From the NCBI GenBank assembly GCA_902775195.1, contig CACYLQ010000007.1, positions 1 to 43,092 on the forward strand: a DNA stretch of 43,092 nt. Reading direction: 5' to 3'. The DNA is from an uncultured Pseudobutyrivibrio sp. GTDB taxonomy: Bacteria > Bacillota > Clostridia > Lachnospirales > Lachnospiraceae. Each line of letters opens with the position of its first letter. Within the stretch, counting starts at the first letter, position 1. The notes beneath the pieces are model-generated. The model was not told where the DNA came from. It saw nothing but the letters and a program-made list of their open reading frames with translations, and ran no database searches. Both the position numbers and the translations under genes were made by a program. Shown here piece by piece: positions 8,290 through 17,340 of the stretch.

Positions 8290-8328
8290 CAAAGGGCCTT
8301 GGCATTTACGCCAAGACCCTTTGTTTTT
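8290..8328 (+). terminator. intrinsic terminator of the putative toxin operon
   Basis: The stem is CAAAGGG-c-CTTGGC (8290-8302) with GCCAAG-a-CCCTTTG (8309-8322), loop ATTTAC, followed by a T-rich run. It lies between convergent genes. There is no T-run on the minus strand, so it mainly serves the plus-strand operon. Confidence 0.88.
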
Positions 8329-8335
8329 ATCTATA

Positions 8336-9487
8336 TTATTTACTTTTTACAAATAACCATTTGCACTTAACAATAAGTGTTACAAGTATTAAATAGATAT
8401 AATAAGCAACAAATCCAAATGCAAATATTGCACCAGCCCAGGTAAATAGCTTAACAGTAAATCCTGAGAAATCGTTATAAAGGAGTGTTATCCAATCCTG
8501 TGTCTCCCAGATACTGTAAGAAAAACCATTATCATGAAGTAAGTAAATCATAAAAGTTGGGGCTGCAATCCAGTTAATAAGCTTTATAGAAGGCATAGGA
8601 AGTCTTCTGAATAGCTCGAAGATGCAAATGCCAAGGATGATTACTACAATGCTGTAGTTTTCGTATTTAGGCATATACTGGACGAATTCAACAGGTTCTA
8701 TTGTTGTGTCTGTAATGCTATAGTAATAAGCCTGAATCTTTCCGTTTGTAGTGTTGTAATAAGATAATCCAATCAAAACATTTGTAAGAATGATAATTAG
8801 AAACAACACATAAGCTCTAATCTTCTCAAATGGATTAAATCTTCTAATGTATCCACCAAGTGAAAATAAGAATATACCAACAACAACAGTACGAAGACCT
8901 CCAGCTAAATCATCTAAAAGTGAGCCTGACCAGCCAAGCTGTGAAATGGTGAGTATGGCAAGCATGAAGCCTAAGTATTTCTTGCTATCAAGGGAAGCTA
9001 AGAATTTGTTAAGTCCTAGATAAGCAATAAAAATAATTATGAAATAGTAGCCAACAAACCATGACATTTTGTTAAAGTACTGAATACGGATGTAGCTAAA
9101 AAGTGTGTTTTCATGTAATAAATATCTTCCGCTGCTGATAAAGTGCGCAGAAGCAATTACAAGAATGATTGCAGCAAATAGCAGCTGCATCAAAAGCTTC
9201 TTAGAAGTCTTAAAAATATCAATTTCCTTCTCAGCCAAAAAGTATCCAGAAATCATAATGAATAATGAATTTCCAACAAGGCCAAATGGCATCATTAGGG
9301 CCACACCTAAAAGCTGTCTGAAAAACAAAGGTTGATTGAACCATCCGTTTTGCAATCTTTCGATTGAATCAGCATTTACCAACTGCACATTAACACAGTG
9401 AATAATGATGTGATATGAAATAATCATGAGCATTGCAAGTATTCGTAGTAATTCAAAATTAGATGCTCGTGAATTGTTTTTGTTCAT
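8336..9487 (-). CDS. acyltransferase 3 family membrane protein
   Basis: A 383-residue multi-pass membrane protein of the acyltransferase-3 family, which O-acetylates surface sugars, wall polymers or small molecules from the membrane. The N-terminus is characteristic (NSRASNFELLRILAMLMIIS, followed by YH as the likely catalytic histidine region). About ten hydrophobic segments follow, ending in a basic tail. It is monocistronic, with its own promoter at 9530-9558 and GAGG before the ATG. The neighbours do not reveal the substrate. Confident in family, not in substrate. Confidence 0.88.
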   Translation of the reverse strand: MNKNNSRASNFELLRILAMLMIISYHIIIHCVNVQLVNADSIERLQNGWFNQPLFFRQLLGVALMMPFGLVGNSLFIMISGYFLAEKEIDIFKTSKKLLMQLLFAAIILVIASAHFISSGRYLLHENTLFSYIRIQYFNKMSWFVGYYFIIIFIAYLGLNKFLASLDSKKYLGFMLAILTISQLGWSGSLLDDLAGGLRTVVVGIFLFSLGGYIRRFNPFEKIRAYVLFLIIILTNVLIGLSYYNTTNGKIQAYYYSITDTTIEPVEFVQYMPKYENYSIVVIILGICIFELFRRLPMPSIKLINWIAAPTFMIYLLHDNGFSYSIWETQDWITLLYNDFSGFTVKLFTWAGAIFAFGFVAYYIYLILVTLIVKCKWLFVKSK

Positions 9488-9529
9488 TAAAAATACCTCT
9501 TACTATCTTTATATTTTCTACAAACCTTT

Positions 9530-9558
9530 ATTATACAGTTTTGTTCCGTAAAGTCCAA
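9530..9558 (-). promoter_or_regulatory. promoter of the acyltransferase gene
   Basis: On the minus strand TTGGAC (9553-9558), a 17-base spacer and TATAAT (9530-9535) make a near-consensus housekeeping promoter 42 bases before the start codon. It is back-to-back with the nadA promoter. Confidence 0.8.
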
Positions 9559-9585
9559 TAAAACATAAATAGGTTACTGCCTTAA

Positions 9586-9603
9586 CTACTGTCTTGTCAG
9601 TAG
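9586..9603 (+). promoter_or_regulatory. palindromic operator candidate for NiaR at nadA
   Basis: CTACTG-tcttgt-CAGTAG is a perfect 6+6 inverted repeat that covers the -35 box of the nadA promoter. The nearby operon contains a NiaR-type repressor gene (12732-13259). A repressor bound here would block RNA polymerase when nicotinate or NAD is plentiful. The palindrome is seen directly; the link to NiaR is inferred. Confidence 0.55.
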
Positions 9604-9622
9604 ACTATTCATATGATATACT
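9594..9622 (+). promoter_or_regulatory. promoter of the nadABC-niaR-ung operon
   Basis: TTGTCA (9594-9599), a 17-base spacer and an extended -10 TGATATACT (TATACT at 9617-9622) fit the consensus well. The start codon of nadA lies 39 bases downstream. Confidence 0.8.
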
Positions 9623-9660
9623 AGCTGACAATTAATGTGTTGCGTAAAAGGAGAAATGTT

Positions 9661-10566
9661 ATGACACTGGTAGAAGAAATAGAGCAGTTGAAGAAGGAAA
9701 GAAATGCGGTGGTGCTTGCACATTATTATGTTAATGATGAAGTGCAGGCCATTGCAGACTATGTGGGTGATAGCTACTATCTGGCGAAGGTAGCTGTTGA
9801 TTTAAAGGAAAGCACTATAGTTTTTGCAGGGGTTAATTTTATGGGAGAATCAGCCAAAATTTTGAACCCTGACAAAACAGTATTGCTTCCTGATGCTAAG
9901 GCAGATTGTCCTATGGCACACATGGCAGAAGTGGAACGTATTGAACAGGTTCGCAAGGAATATGATGATGTTGCAGTTGTGTGCTATATCAATTCCACAG
10001 CTGAACTTAAGATGCATTCAGATGTGTGCGTAACATCGGCAAATGCCATGAAGATTGTGAAGGCACTTCCTAATAAGAATATCTTTTTCATCCCAGATGA
10101 AAATCTTGGAAGATATATTGCAAGCAAGCTTCCTGAAAAGAACTTTATATTTAACGATGGATACTGCCACGTACACAAAGCAGTTACAGCAGACATGATT
10201 AAAAGGGCAAAGGAATCTCATCCTGATGCTGAGGTACTTATTCATCCAGAGTGTACATTAGAGGTACTTGAACTTGCAGATTATATCGGGAGTACATCGG
10301 GAATCATCGATTATGCTACCAAATCTGATAAAAAGGAATTCATTATTTCTACAGAGCTTGGTGTGCTTTATCAGCTTAAGAAGAATAATCCTGATAAGCA
10401 GTTTTTTGCAGCAGGCTCAGTTCAGATTTGCCCTAACATGAAAAAGGTAACATTAGAAAAGGTGAGAGATTGCCTGAGAGATAACACAGGCGTAGTTGAA
10501 GTTAGTGATGAAAAGCGAGAGAAGTCGCTGGTACCACTTAAAAGAATGTTGGAGTTGGCAAAATAA
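9661..10566 (+). CDS. nadA: quinolinate synthase A
   Basis: Condenses iminoaspartate with dihydroxyacetone phosphate to quinolinate using a [4Fe-4S] cluster, the second step of de novo NAD synthesis. The three cluster cysteines are visible: Cys108 (VCYINSTAE), Cys198 (HPECTLEV) and Cys257 (QICPNMKK). AHYYVNDEVQ near the N-terminus and TSANAMKI are further family marks. The length of 301 aa is typical of the short Firmicute form. ATG 9661 follows AAAGGAG by 7 bases; a GTG at 9637 is upstream of that ribosome site and rejected. The stop codon overlaps the nadB start. Confidence 0.97.
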   Translation: MTLVEEIEQLKKERNAVVLAHYYVNDEVQAIADYVGDSYYLAKVAVDLKESTIVFAGVNFMGESAKILNPDKTVLLPDAKADCPMAHMAEVERIEQVRKEYDDVAVVCYINSTAELKMHSDVCVTSANAMKIVKALPNKNIFFIPDENLGRYIASKLPEKNFIFNDGYCHVHKAVTADMIKRAKESHPDAEVLIHPECTLEVLELADYIGSTSGIIDYATKSDKKEFIISTELGVLYQLKKNNPDKQFFAAGSVQICPNMKKVTLEKVRDCLRDNTGVVEVSDEKREKSLVPLKRMLELAK

Positions 10567-11870
10567 TGGAAAAATATGATGTAGTAATAGTAGGAACTGG
10601 TGCGGCAGGTTTATTCTGCGCTCTCAGCCTACCACAGGACAAAAAAATACTTTGTATATCAAAGGATGCTCTTGATGGCAGCGATAGTTTCTTAGCCCAG
10701 GGTGGTATCTGCATGCTTAGAGACGATGATGATTACGATTCTTATTTTGAAGATACAATGCGAGCAGGCCATTACGAGAACCGTAAGGAATCAGTTGAAA
10801 TCATGATAAGAAGCTCTCAGGCCATCATCGCAGATTTGGAAGGCTATGGAGTAGAATTTGAAAAGAAGAATGGGGAATTCGTATTTACGAAGGAAGGTGC
10901 ACATTCTAACAATAGAATATTATTCCATGCTGACGTGACAGGAAGAGAGATAACAAGTAAACTTTTAGCTAGAGCAATGGAACGTGAAAACATAACGCTG
11001 AAGGCTCACACTACTATGGTAGATTGGGTATGTCACGATAATACCTGCTACGGAATAGTAGTGGCAGATATGGATGGAAAAACTGAAGCAATCGAGGCTG
11101 ATGTTACTGTTCTTGCCTGCGGAGGACTTGGAGGAGTTTACCCACATTCCACAAACTTCCGCCATATATCAGGAGATGCATTAGCACTTGCCATGTATCA
11201 TAATGTAAAGCTTGAAAATTGTGATTATGTACAGATTCATCCAACCACACTTTTCACCAGACAAAACGGTAGAAGCTTCCTTATTTCTGAATCAGTGCGA
11301 GGCGAAGGTGCAGTGCTTAGGGACAAAAACGGGGAGCGTTTTACAGATGAGCTACAGCCTAGAGATGTGGTAAGTAATGCCATCCTTGCAAAGATGAAGG
11401 AACAGGGCACTGAGCATGTATGGTTAGATTTTTCTCCTATTCCAAAGGAAGAAATCTTAAATCACTTCCCTAATATATATCAACACTGTGTAGAGGCAGG
11501 CTATGACCCTCTTGAAACATGGGTACCAGTAGTTCCAGCGCAGCATTATTTTATGGGTGGAATATATGTTGATAAGGATAGCAGAACAACTATGGACCAG
11601 CTGTATGCAGTAGGTGAAACCAGCTGCAATGGTGTACACGGCAGAAATCGTCTTGCCAGCAATTCGTTGCTTGAAAGCCTTGTGTTTGCAAAGCGCGCAG
11701 CGTTTGACATTGCAGCACAGTCTAGCTTTAAAAAAGCAGCTGATTTTGAAAACATGGTAAACGTGGATGGATATCAGGACCTTCCAACCATAATGGAAAA
11801 CTATCACGCAATGGTAGTTGGGGAAATTAAAAAGGAAGCAAATCTTAGAGCCGAGAAGGAGGCAATATAA
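10566..11870 (+). CDS. nadB: L-aspartate oxidase
   Basis: An FAD enzyme that oxidises L-aspartate to iminoaspartate, feeding NadA. It shows the dinucleotide-binding GTGAAGLFCAL at the N-terminus, LAQGGICML, the substrate-binding VQIHPTTLF and SVRGEGAVLRD, and the C-terminal FAD motif GETSCNGVHGRNRLASNSLL. At 434 aa it is about 100 residues shorter than the E. coli enzyme, missing most of the C-terminal helical domain; I see no sign of a frameshift, so a natural short form is likely. It overlaps nadA and nadC by single bases (TAATG), implying tight co-translation. Confidence 0.96.
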   Translation: MEKYDVVIVGTGAAGLFCALSLPQDKKILCISKDALDGSDSFLAQGGICMLRDDDDYDSYFEDTMRAGHYENRKESVEIMIRSSQAIIADLEGYGVEFEKKNGEFVFTKEGAHSNNRILFHADVTGREITSKLLARAMERENITLKAHTTMVDWVCHDNTCYGIVVADMDGKTEAIEADVTVLACGGLGGVYPHSTNFRHISGDALALAMYHNVKLENCDYVQIHPTTLFTRQNGRSFLISESVRGEGAVLRDKNGERFTDELQPRDVVSNAILAKMKEQGTEHVWLDFSPIPKEEILNHFPNIYQHCVEAGYDPLETWVPVVPAQHYFMGGIYVDKDSRTTMDQLYAVGETSCNGVHGRNRLASNSLLESLVFAKRAAFDIAAQSSFKKAADFENMVNVDGYQDLPTIMENYHAMVVGEIKKEANLRAEKEAI

Positions 11871-12721
11871 TGAACGACATTACAATGAGACTTAACGCAG
11901 ATGAGCTAATTAAAATGGCTCTTTGCGAAGATATATCTAGCGAGGATGTAAGCACTAACGCAGTGATGCCAGAAGCAAAAGCAGGTGAGGTAGAACTTAT
12001 TGCAAAGCAGGATGGTATTATCTGTGGAATGGACGTATATGAGCGTGTATTCAAGCTGTTAGATGAAAGCACTGTTGTGGAAAAGTATGTAAAAGATGGT
12101 GATGCTGTAACAAAGGGGCAGCTTATGGCAAAGGTAAAGGGCGATATCAGAGTTCTTTTATCAGGCGAGCGTGTAGCTTTAAACTATCTTCAGAGAATGA
12201 GCGGCATCGCAACCTACACAAATGCAGTGGCAAAGCTTTTAGCTGGCAGCAACACAGTTTTATTAGACACAAGAAAGACAACACCAAATATGCGTATTTT
12301 TGAAAAGTATGCAGTAAAGTGCGGTGGTGGTCAGAACCACAGATACAATCTTTCAGATGGTGTGCTTTTAAAGGATAATCACATCGGTGCAGCAGGCTCT
12401 ATCACAAAGGCTATTCAGATGGCAAAGGCCTACGCTCCATTTGTTAGAAAGATTGAAATCGAAACAGAAACCTTAGATCAGGTAAAGGAAGCAGCAGATG
12501 CAGGAGCAGATATTATCATGCTTGATAACATGGATGTTGCAACTATGAAGGAAGCTGTTAAAATAATAAATGGCCGAGCAAAGACAGAGTGCTCAGGCAA
12601 CGTAACAAAGGAAAATATCAAAAACATTATCGACAGTGGAGTTGATTATGTATCAAGCGGTGCGCTTACCCATTCTGCACCAATCCTTGATATTTCAATG
12701 AAGAATCTGCATGCAATTTAA
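11870..12721 (+). CDS. nadC: nicotinate-nucleotide pyrophosphorylase (carboxylating)
   Basis: Converts quinolinate and PRPP to nicotinate mononucleotide, third step of NAD synthesis. Visible family motifs: VLLSGERVALNYLQRMSGIA, LDTRKTTPNMRIFEKYAV, GGGQNHRYNLSDGVLLKDNH and IMLDNMDVATM; the final VDYVSSGALTHS is typical of this PRTase. The length, 283 aa, is normal. It starts at the nadB stop, with GGAGGC upstream. The end lies 10 bases before the preferred niaR start. Confidence 0.97.
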   Translation: MNDITMRLNADELIKMALCEDISSEDVSTNAVMPEAKAGEVELIAKQDGIICGMDVYERVFKLLDESTVVEKYVKDGDAVTKGQLMAKVKGDIRVLLSGERVALNYLQRMSGIATYTNAVAKLLAGSNTVLLDTRKTTPNMRIFEKYAVKCGGGQNHRYNLSDGVLLKDNHIGAAGSITKAIQMAKAYAPFVRKIEIETETLDQVKEAADAGADIIMLDNMDVATMKEAVKIINGRAKTECSGNVTKENIKNIIDSGVDYVSSGALTHSAPILDISMKNLHAI

Positions 12722-12731
12722 TGGAGGCCCT

Positions 12732-13259
12732 ATGGACGGAGAAACAAGACGAAAAAAGATAATAGAAATAATTCGTAAATGCGATACTCCTGTGTCCGGA
12801 ACAGCCCTTGCTAAAGAATTGGATGTAAGCCGTCAGGTTATCGTTACCGACATGGCATTAATCAGAGCCAACGGAGTGGATATTACATCTACAAACAGAG
12901 GCTATGTCATTAATGGTGAAAGCAAATGCAAGCGAATCATCAAAAGCCATCATACAGATGATGAGATTTTAGATGAATTATATGCAATTGTAGACAATGG
13001 AGGATGCGCTGAAAACATCATCATCAATCATAGATACTACAACAGATTAGAAGCTCCACTTAATGTTAGCAGCAGAAGAGCCGCCAAGGAATTTATGGAG
13101 GCTATCAAGTCAGGAAAATCTAAATCGTTAAGCTCCGCAACCAGTGGATATCATTATCACGTTATCAGCGCTGATAGTGAGGAAACACTAGATGTGATTG
13201 AAGAAGAGCTTAAGGAAAAAGGATTCTGGCTGCCGCTGGATGACTGGATATTGCAGTAA
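12732..13259 (+). CDS. niaR: NiaR-type transcriptional repressor of NAD synthesis (HTH-11 + 3H domain)
   Basis: A nicotinate-responsive repressor of NAD-synthesis and niacin-uptake genes. The N-terminal winged helix (residues 1-60, SGTALAKELDVSRQVIVTDM) is followed by a 3H domain with its histidines in KSHHTDDE, INHRYYNR and YHYHVISA; these bind metal with nicotinate in the family. ATG 12732 is chosen because GGAGG sits at 12723-12727; the in-frame ATG 12711 lies inside nadC. It closes the nadABC unit, so it likely represses its own operon through the palindrome at 9586-9603. Confidence 0.92.
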   Translation: MDGETRRKKIIEIIRKCDTPVSGTALAKELDVSRQVIVTDMALIRANGVDITSTNRGYVINGESKCKRIIKSHHTDDEILDELYAIVDNGGCAENIIINHRYYNRLEAPLNVSSRRAAKEFMEAIKSGKSKSLSSATSGYHYHVISADSEETLDVIEEELKEKGFWLPLDDWILQ

Positions 13260-13270
13260 AAGGAGAATAA

Positions 13271-13945
13271 ATGTCAGCGATTTCTAATGATTGGTTGGAG
13301 CCACTTACTCCAGAGTTTAAGAAACCATACTATAAATCACTATATGAAAATGTTAAAAAGGAATACCATGAAAATGTCGTCTACCCACCAGCAGACGATA
13401 TTTTCAATGCCTTCGATTTTACACCACTTACGGATGTTAAGGTTGTTATTATAGGGCAGGACCCATATCACGAGCCAGGCCAGGCACATGGTCTGTGCTT
13501 TTCTGTGAAGCCAGGGGTGAAAACACCACCATCTCTTGTAAACATTTACAAGGAGCTTAACGATGATTTAGGCTGCTATATTCCAAACAACGGTTATTTG
13601 GAAAAATGGGCAAGACAGGGTGTGTTAATGCTCAACAACGTTCTTACAGTTCGTGCACATCAGGCTGCCAGCCATGCAGGTATGGGCTGGGAGCAGTTTA
13701 CAGATGCAGTAATCGACATCCTTAACAAGCAGGACAGACCAATAGTATTTTTGCTATGGGGTTCGCCAGCAGCCAAAAAGTGCGCCAAGCTAAACAACCC
13801 AAATCACTTGATTTTACGTGCACCACATCCATCACCATTATCAGCCTACAGAGGCTTTTTTGGATGCAAGCATTTCAGTCAAACTAATGATTTTTTAAAG
13901 TCCAAAGGACTAGCACCTATTGATTGGCAAATAGAAAATATTTAG
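13271..13945 (+). CDS. ung: uracil-DNA glycosylase, family 1
   Basis: Removes uracil from DNA to start base-excision repair. The catalytic Asp64 sits in GQDPYHEPGQAHGLCFSV, and the DNA-intercalation loop appears as HPSPLSAYRGFFG with the catalytic histidine. GSPAAKK and the 224-residue length are normal for the family. It begins 11 bases after niaR behind AAAGGAG, so it is read with the NAD genes. The functional link is probably only transcriptional. I see no clear terminator in the 135 bases after it. Confidence 0.97.
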   Translation: MSAISNDWLEPLTPEFKKPYYKSLYENVKKEYHENVVYPPADDIFNAFDFTPLTDVKVVIIGQDPYHEPGQAHGLCFSVKPGVKTPPSLVNIYKELNDDLGCYIPNNGYLEKWARQGVLMLNNVLTVRAHQAASHAGMGWEQFTDAVIDILNKQDRPIVFLLWGSPAAKKCAKLNNPNHLILRAPHPSPLSAYRGFFGCKHFSQTNDFLKSKGLAPIDWQIENI

Positions 13946-14088
13946 GACACAAAAACTTCACTATTTCTCGCTCTTCAAATACTTGTCGAATTAGAATTAT
14001 TCTATTATATTTATTTTAGGAAACCATGCATGTTCATTATAGTATCGGGCTTTTCGCAGATACGTAAGATAGATTTGGAGTGACAGTT

Positions 14089-16530
14089 TTGAAGAAGCTC
14101 AAGGCATTCAACAAAATATTTTTTAGCCCAGACCTTCCAACTGATTTAGTGCTGTTTAACATCATTACAATCACAGGATTTATAGGTGGCATAACTACAA
14201 TTCCATTTAATATACTAAACGGCATGTCAACTATTCTGACAGCCGTTATTGTAGTATCTATTATTATCGATGGCGTGTGTATATACATGGCCAATTTCCG
14301 TAATTATTTAAAGAACAGTACCATTGCCGTTTGCTTTGCAGTGGCAATTGGTCTTTTCCCTGTTATGTTTTTTGTAACTGGCGGAATTAACAGTGGTATG
14401 GTCTGCTGGTTTTCCATGGGTATCATTTTTATTTTCATGCTTTTGGATGGCATGGATTTTGTGTTTATGCTTCTTACTGATGTTGCCATAGTAGCTGGTT
14501 GTTATGCTATTTCCTATTATCATCCGGAATATATAGTGAACCTGGAATCAAGGCAAAGCGTTTTCTTTGATGTGGTTCAGTCATTGTTGATTTGTTCCTT
14601 TGCAATTGGATCAATCATCAAATTCCAACGCAACATTTACGACAAGCTGTACAAACAGGCAGCCATCAATAATGATGATTTGCTGGAGAAAACATTGCAG
14701 GCTAAAAAGGCTGAAAAGCAGGCTCAGACAGCTACGGAAGCAAAGAGTAATTTCCTTGCTAACATGTCCCACGAAATCAGAACACCTATCAATACCATCA
14801 TGGGTATGGATGAAATGATTCTTAGGGAAACATCGGAAAAGGTTGTTGAAGAGTATGCCTTAGATATAAAGACAGCATCTCAAAACCTACTGTCATTAAT
14901 TAATGATATACTAGATATAACCAAAATCGAATCAGGTAAGATGGGTATCGTCAAAGGCGAATATGCATTCATGAGCCTTATGCATGACGTGCTAAACAAC
15001 ATCACACTTAGAGCTAGAGAAAAGAACCTGGAGCTTAAACTGAACATTGCAAGCAACATCCCATGCAACATGCTGGGCGATGATATAAGAATAAAACAGG
15101 TTCTCACTAACATTATTACAAACGCAGTTAAATACACACAGGAAGGCTACATAGAAATAACCGTAACCTGTGAAAAAAGCTTTGGGCAGTATGTGGATTT
15201 AACATTTAAGGTTAAGGACACCGGTATTGGAATTAAGCCAGAAGATATAAAAAGAATGTTTGAATCCTTCGAGCGTTTGGAGGTTAACAGAAACCGAAAT
15301 ATTGAAGGCGCAGGTCTTGGAATGACCATTACGCAGAATCTTCTTAAGATGATGGGAAGTAGTCTTGAGGTTGAGAGTACCTATGGCGAAGGCTCAACAT
15401 TCTACTTCACTCTTACACAAGAAGTTGTTAATAGCGAACCAATAGGAGATTTTGAACAGAAGCTAAAACAGCTTACAGCTAATTATGAATACAGCACCAG
15501 CTTTGAGGCGCCAAATGCAACATTTCTTATTGTTGATGACAATACAATGAACCGTAAGGTTTTTGTGGCGCTATTAAAGGATTCAAAGGTTAAGATAAAG
15601 GAAGCAGCTAGCGGTGCTGAATGCTTACAGCTTATAAAGCAACAGCACTTTGATATGATATTCTTAGACCATATGATGCCTGGAATGGATGGTGTTGAAA
15701 CCTTCAAGGCAATGGCTACCCTGGAAGGCAACAAATGCTTAGGCACACCGGTAATCGCATTAACTGCAAATGCTATAGCGGGAGCCAAGGACAGATATCT
15801 TACAATGGGCTTCCACGGTTTCCTTTCCAAGCCGGTAGTTCCAGCTCAGCTGGAAAAGATGATAAGAGATTTCCTTCCACAGAGTCTGCTTGAATATCAC
15901 GAGCCAGACGCAAAGGATGAAGCTAGAAAGAATCGCACAAAAAAAATAGAGCTTCCAGACATAGAGGGAATCGACTGGGATTACGCTTTACTACATTTCC
16001 CAGATTCCAACATGGTATACCAAACAGCCATTGATTTTTATGATTCAATTGGATTTGAAAGAGATGAGCTTCTTAGATATTACAACAATTTAGACGAATC
16101 CATTTTGGAGGATTACAGAATCAAGGTTCATGGAATTAAGAGCATGTCCAACACCATAGGTGCTACATCCCTAGGTGGTGTTGCAAAGCTTCTTGAATAT
16201 GCATCAAGAGACGGGGATATTGAAAGAGTTAGAATTATGACACCAATCCTCATCGAGGAGTTAGATTCAATGCAATCAAGGCTATCAGTTCTTACATCCG
16301 ACGTGGCTAAGCCGCAGATGGAGGACATGGACGATTTATTTGCACTACTAGAAATGCTGAAGATGTCAATAATGACAAATGATTCCGAGGCCGCTGACAA
16401 CAACATGAAGCAAATAATGTCTTATACTTATGATGAGGACATACAGACAAAGCTTAATCATCTCAATCTTCATGTAATGAATTTAGAGATTGACGAAGCT
16501 CTTGAGGATATAGACAAACTACAGAGTTAG
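14089..16530 (+). CDS. hybrid sensor histidine kinase with receiver and Hpt domains
   Basis: A multi-domain phosphorelay kinase at the membrane. Residues 1 to about 185 hold five or six hydrophobic segments with no large extracellular domain. A short coiled region is followed by HisKA (NMSHEIRTPINTIMGMDE, His228), then HATPase_c with VKDTGIGI and EGAGLGMTI. A receiver domain (LIVDDNTMNRKV, Asp527 in LDHMMPGMDG, K near LSKPV) and a C-terminal Hpt domain (His681 in KVHGIKSMSNT) complete it. TTG 14089 has GGAG 8 bases upstream; GTG 14080 would overlap that site. It is followed after 9 bases by a regulator gene, so they form a system. Signal unknown. Confidence 0.9.
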   Translation: MKKLKAFNKIFFSPDLPTDLVLFNIITITGFIGGITTIPFNILNGMSTILTAVIVVSIIIDGVCIYMANFRNYLKNSTIAVCFAVAIGLFPVMFFVTGGINSGMVCWFSMGIIFIFMLLDGMDFVFMLLTDVAIVAGCYAISYYHPEYIVNLESRQSVFFDVVQSLLICSFAIGSIIKFQRNIYDKLYKQAAINNDDLLEKTLQAKKAEKQAQTATEAKSNFLANMSHEIRTPINTIMGMDEMILRETSEKVVEEYALDIKTASQNLLSLINDILDITKIESGKMGIVKGEYAFMSLMHDVLNNITLRAREKNLELKLNIASNIPCNMLGDDIRIKQVLTNIITNAVKYTQEGYIEITVTCEKSFGQYVDLTFKVKDTGIGIKPEDIKRMFESFERLEVNRNRNIEGAGLGMTITQNLLKMMGSSLEVESTYGEGSTFYFTLTQEVVNSEPIGDFEQKLKQLTANYEYSTSFEAPNATFLIVDDNTMNRKVFVALLKDSKVKIKEAASGAECLQLIKQQHFDMIFLDHMMPGMDGVETFKAMATLEGNKCLGTPVIALTANAIAGAKDRYLTMGFHGFLSKPVVPAQLEKMIRDFLPQSLLEYHEPDAKDEARKNRTKKIELPDIEGIDWDYALLHFPDSNMVYQTAIDFYDSIGFERDELLRYYNNLDESILEDYRIKVHGIKSMSNTIGATSLGGVAKLLEYASRDGDIERVRIMTPILIEELDSMQSRLSVLTSDVAKPQMEDMDDLFALLEMLKMSIMTNDSEAADNNMKQIMSYTYDEDIQTKLNHLNLHVMNLEIDEALEDIDKLQS

Positions 16531-16539
16531 GAGTTATTT

Positions 16540-17310
16540 ATGAGAAAAATACTTATTGTGGGAGATTTTAGCTCGGATTCACCATCAGACGTTAATACAT
16601 TTTTATCGCAGCATTTTCACACACAGCTGTGTACCAGCAATGCCAAAATCGTTAGAAGCATGCTAAAGCTATTTGTGCCAGAAATGGTTTTGATGGACAT
16701 AGATGATTTTGAAGTGATGCATTCCGATATTTACGAGGCAATCCAGGAGTACAACGCTGAACTCCCTGTTATTACATACGGACGTGAGATGAAAAAGCAG
16801 ATGTTCATATCTTACTACTATTCAGGTCAGTGCAAACATATTATACAGCCTACAAAGGAATCCATAATCAGAGCTATTTGCAAGGAATTCAACATGAATG
16901 CTGATGCTATCCTAAACGCTGTAGTGGAAATAGAAAAGCGCCACATCATCGTGGTTGATGACAATCCAGTGCTTCTTAGAAACATGCGCAACATGCTTCA
17001 GGACAAATACAGGGTAACACTTGCAACATCTGCAGCCCAGTGCATGAAGGCAATGGGTCAGGACAGACCAGATTTGATTATCCTAGACTACGAAATGCCT
17101 GTTGTAGATGGCAAGCAGACACTGGAAATGATTCGCTCAGAAGAGGATTACAAGGATGTTCCAGTTATCTTCCTTACAGGCATCGCTGACAAGGAGCACG
17201 TAGATGCAGTTCTTGATTTAAAGCCTGCTGGATACTTTGTAAAACCACCAATGCAGACCAAAATCATTAACGCTATCGAAAACATCTTCCTTAAGCAGGC
17301 AGACGTCTAA
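16540..17310 (+). CDS. response regulator with degenerate plus intact receiver domains
   Basis: 256 residues and no output domain. The N-terminal half (about 1-120) has a receiver-like fold pattern (KILIVGDFS, VLMDIDDFE, VITYGRE) but lacks the acidic pair and the conserved lysine, so it is a pseudo-receiver. The C-terminal half is a full receiver: VVDDNPVLLRN, phospho-acceptor Asp183 in LDYEMPVVDG, T near FLTGI, and Lys235 in FVKPP. It is probably the partner of the hybrid kinase immediately upstream, acting by protein contact rather than DNA binding. Confidence 0.88.
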   Translation: MRKILIVGDFSSDSPSDVNTFLSQHFHTQLCTSNAKIVRSMLKLFVPEMVLMDIDDFEVMHSDIYEAIQEYNAELPVITYGREMKKQMFISYYYSGQCKHIIQPTKESIIRAICKEFNMNADAILNAVVEIEKRHIIVVDDNPVLLRNMRNMLQDKYRVTLATSAAQCMKAMGQDRPDLIILDYEMPVVDGKQTLEMIRSEEDYKDVPVIFLTGIADKEHVDAVLDLKPAGYFVKPPMQTKIINAIENIFLKQADV

Positions 17311-17340
17311 GCATGTAAAACCTTAATTTTACACGCTTTG
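17311..17340 (+). terminator. weak terminator-like hairpin after the kinase-regulator pair
   Basis: GCATGTAAAA (17311-17320) pairs with TTTTACACGC (17327-17336), one mismatch, loop CCTTAA. Only a short T-stretch follows, so termination may be partial. Confidence 0.4.

Noticed and set aside
11457..11807. 116-codon frame opposite nadB
   Set aside because: Shadow of a well-supported gene; Cys/His/Ile-rich translation without motif or ribosome site.
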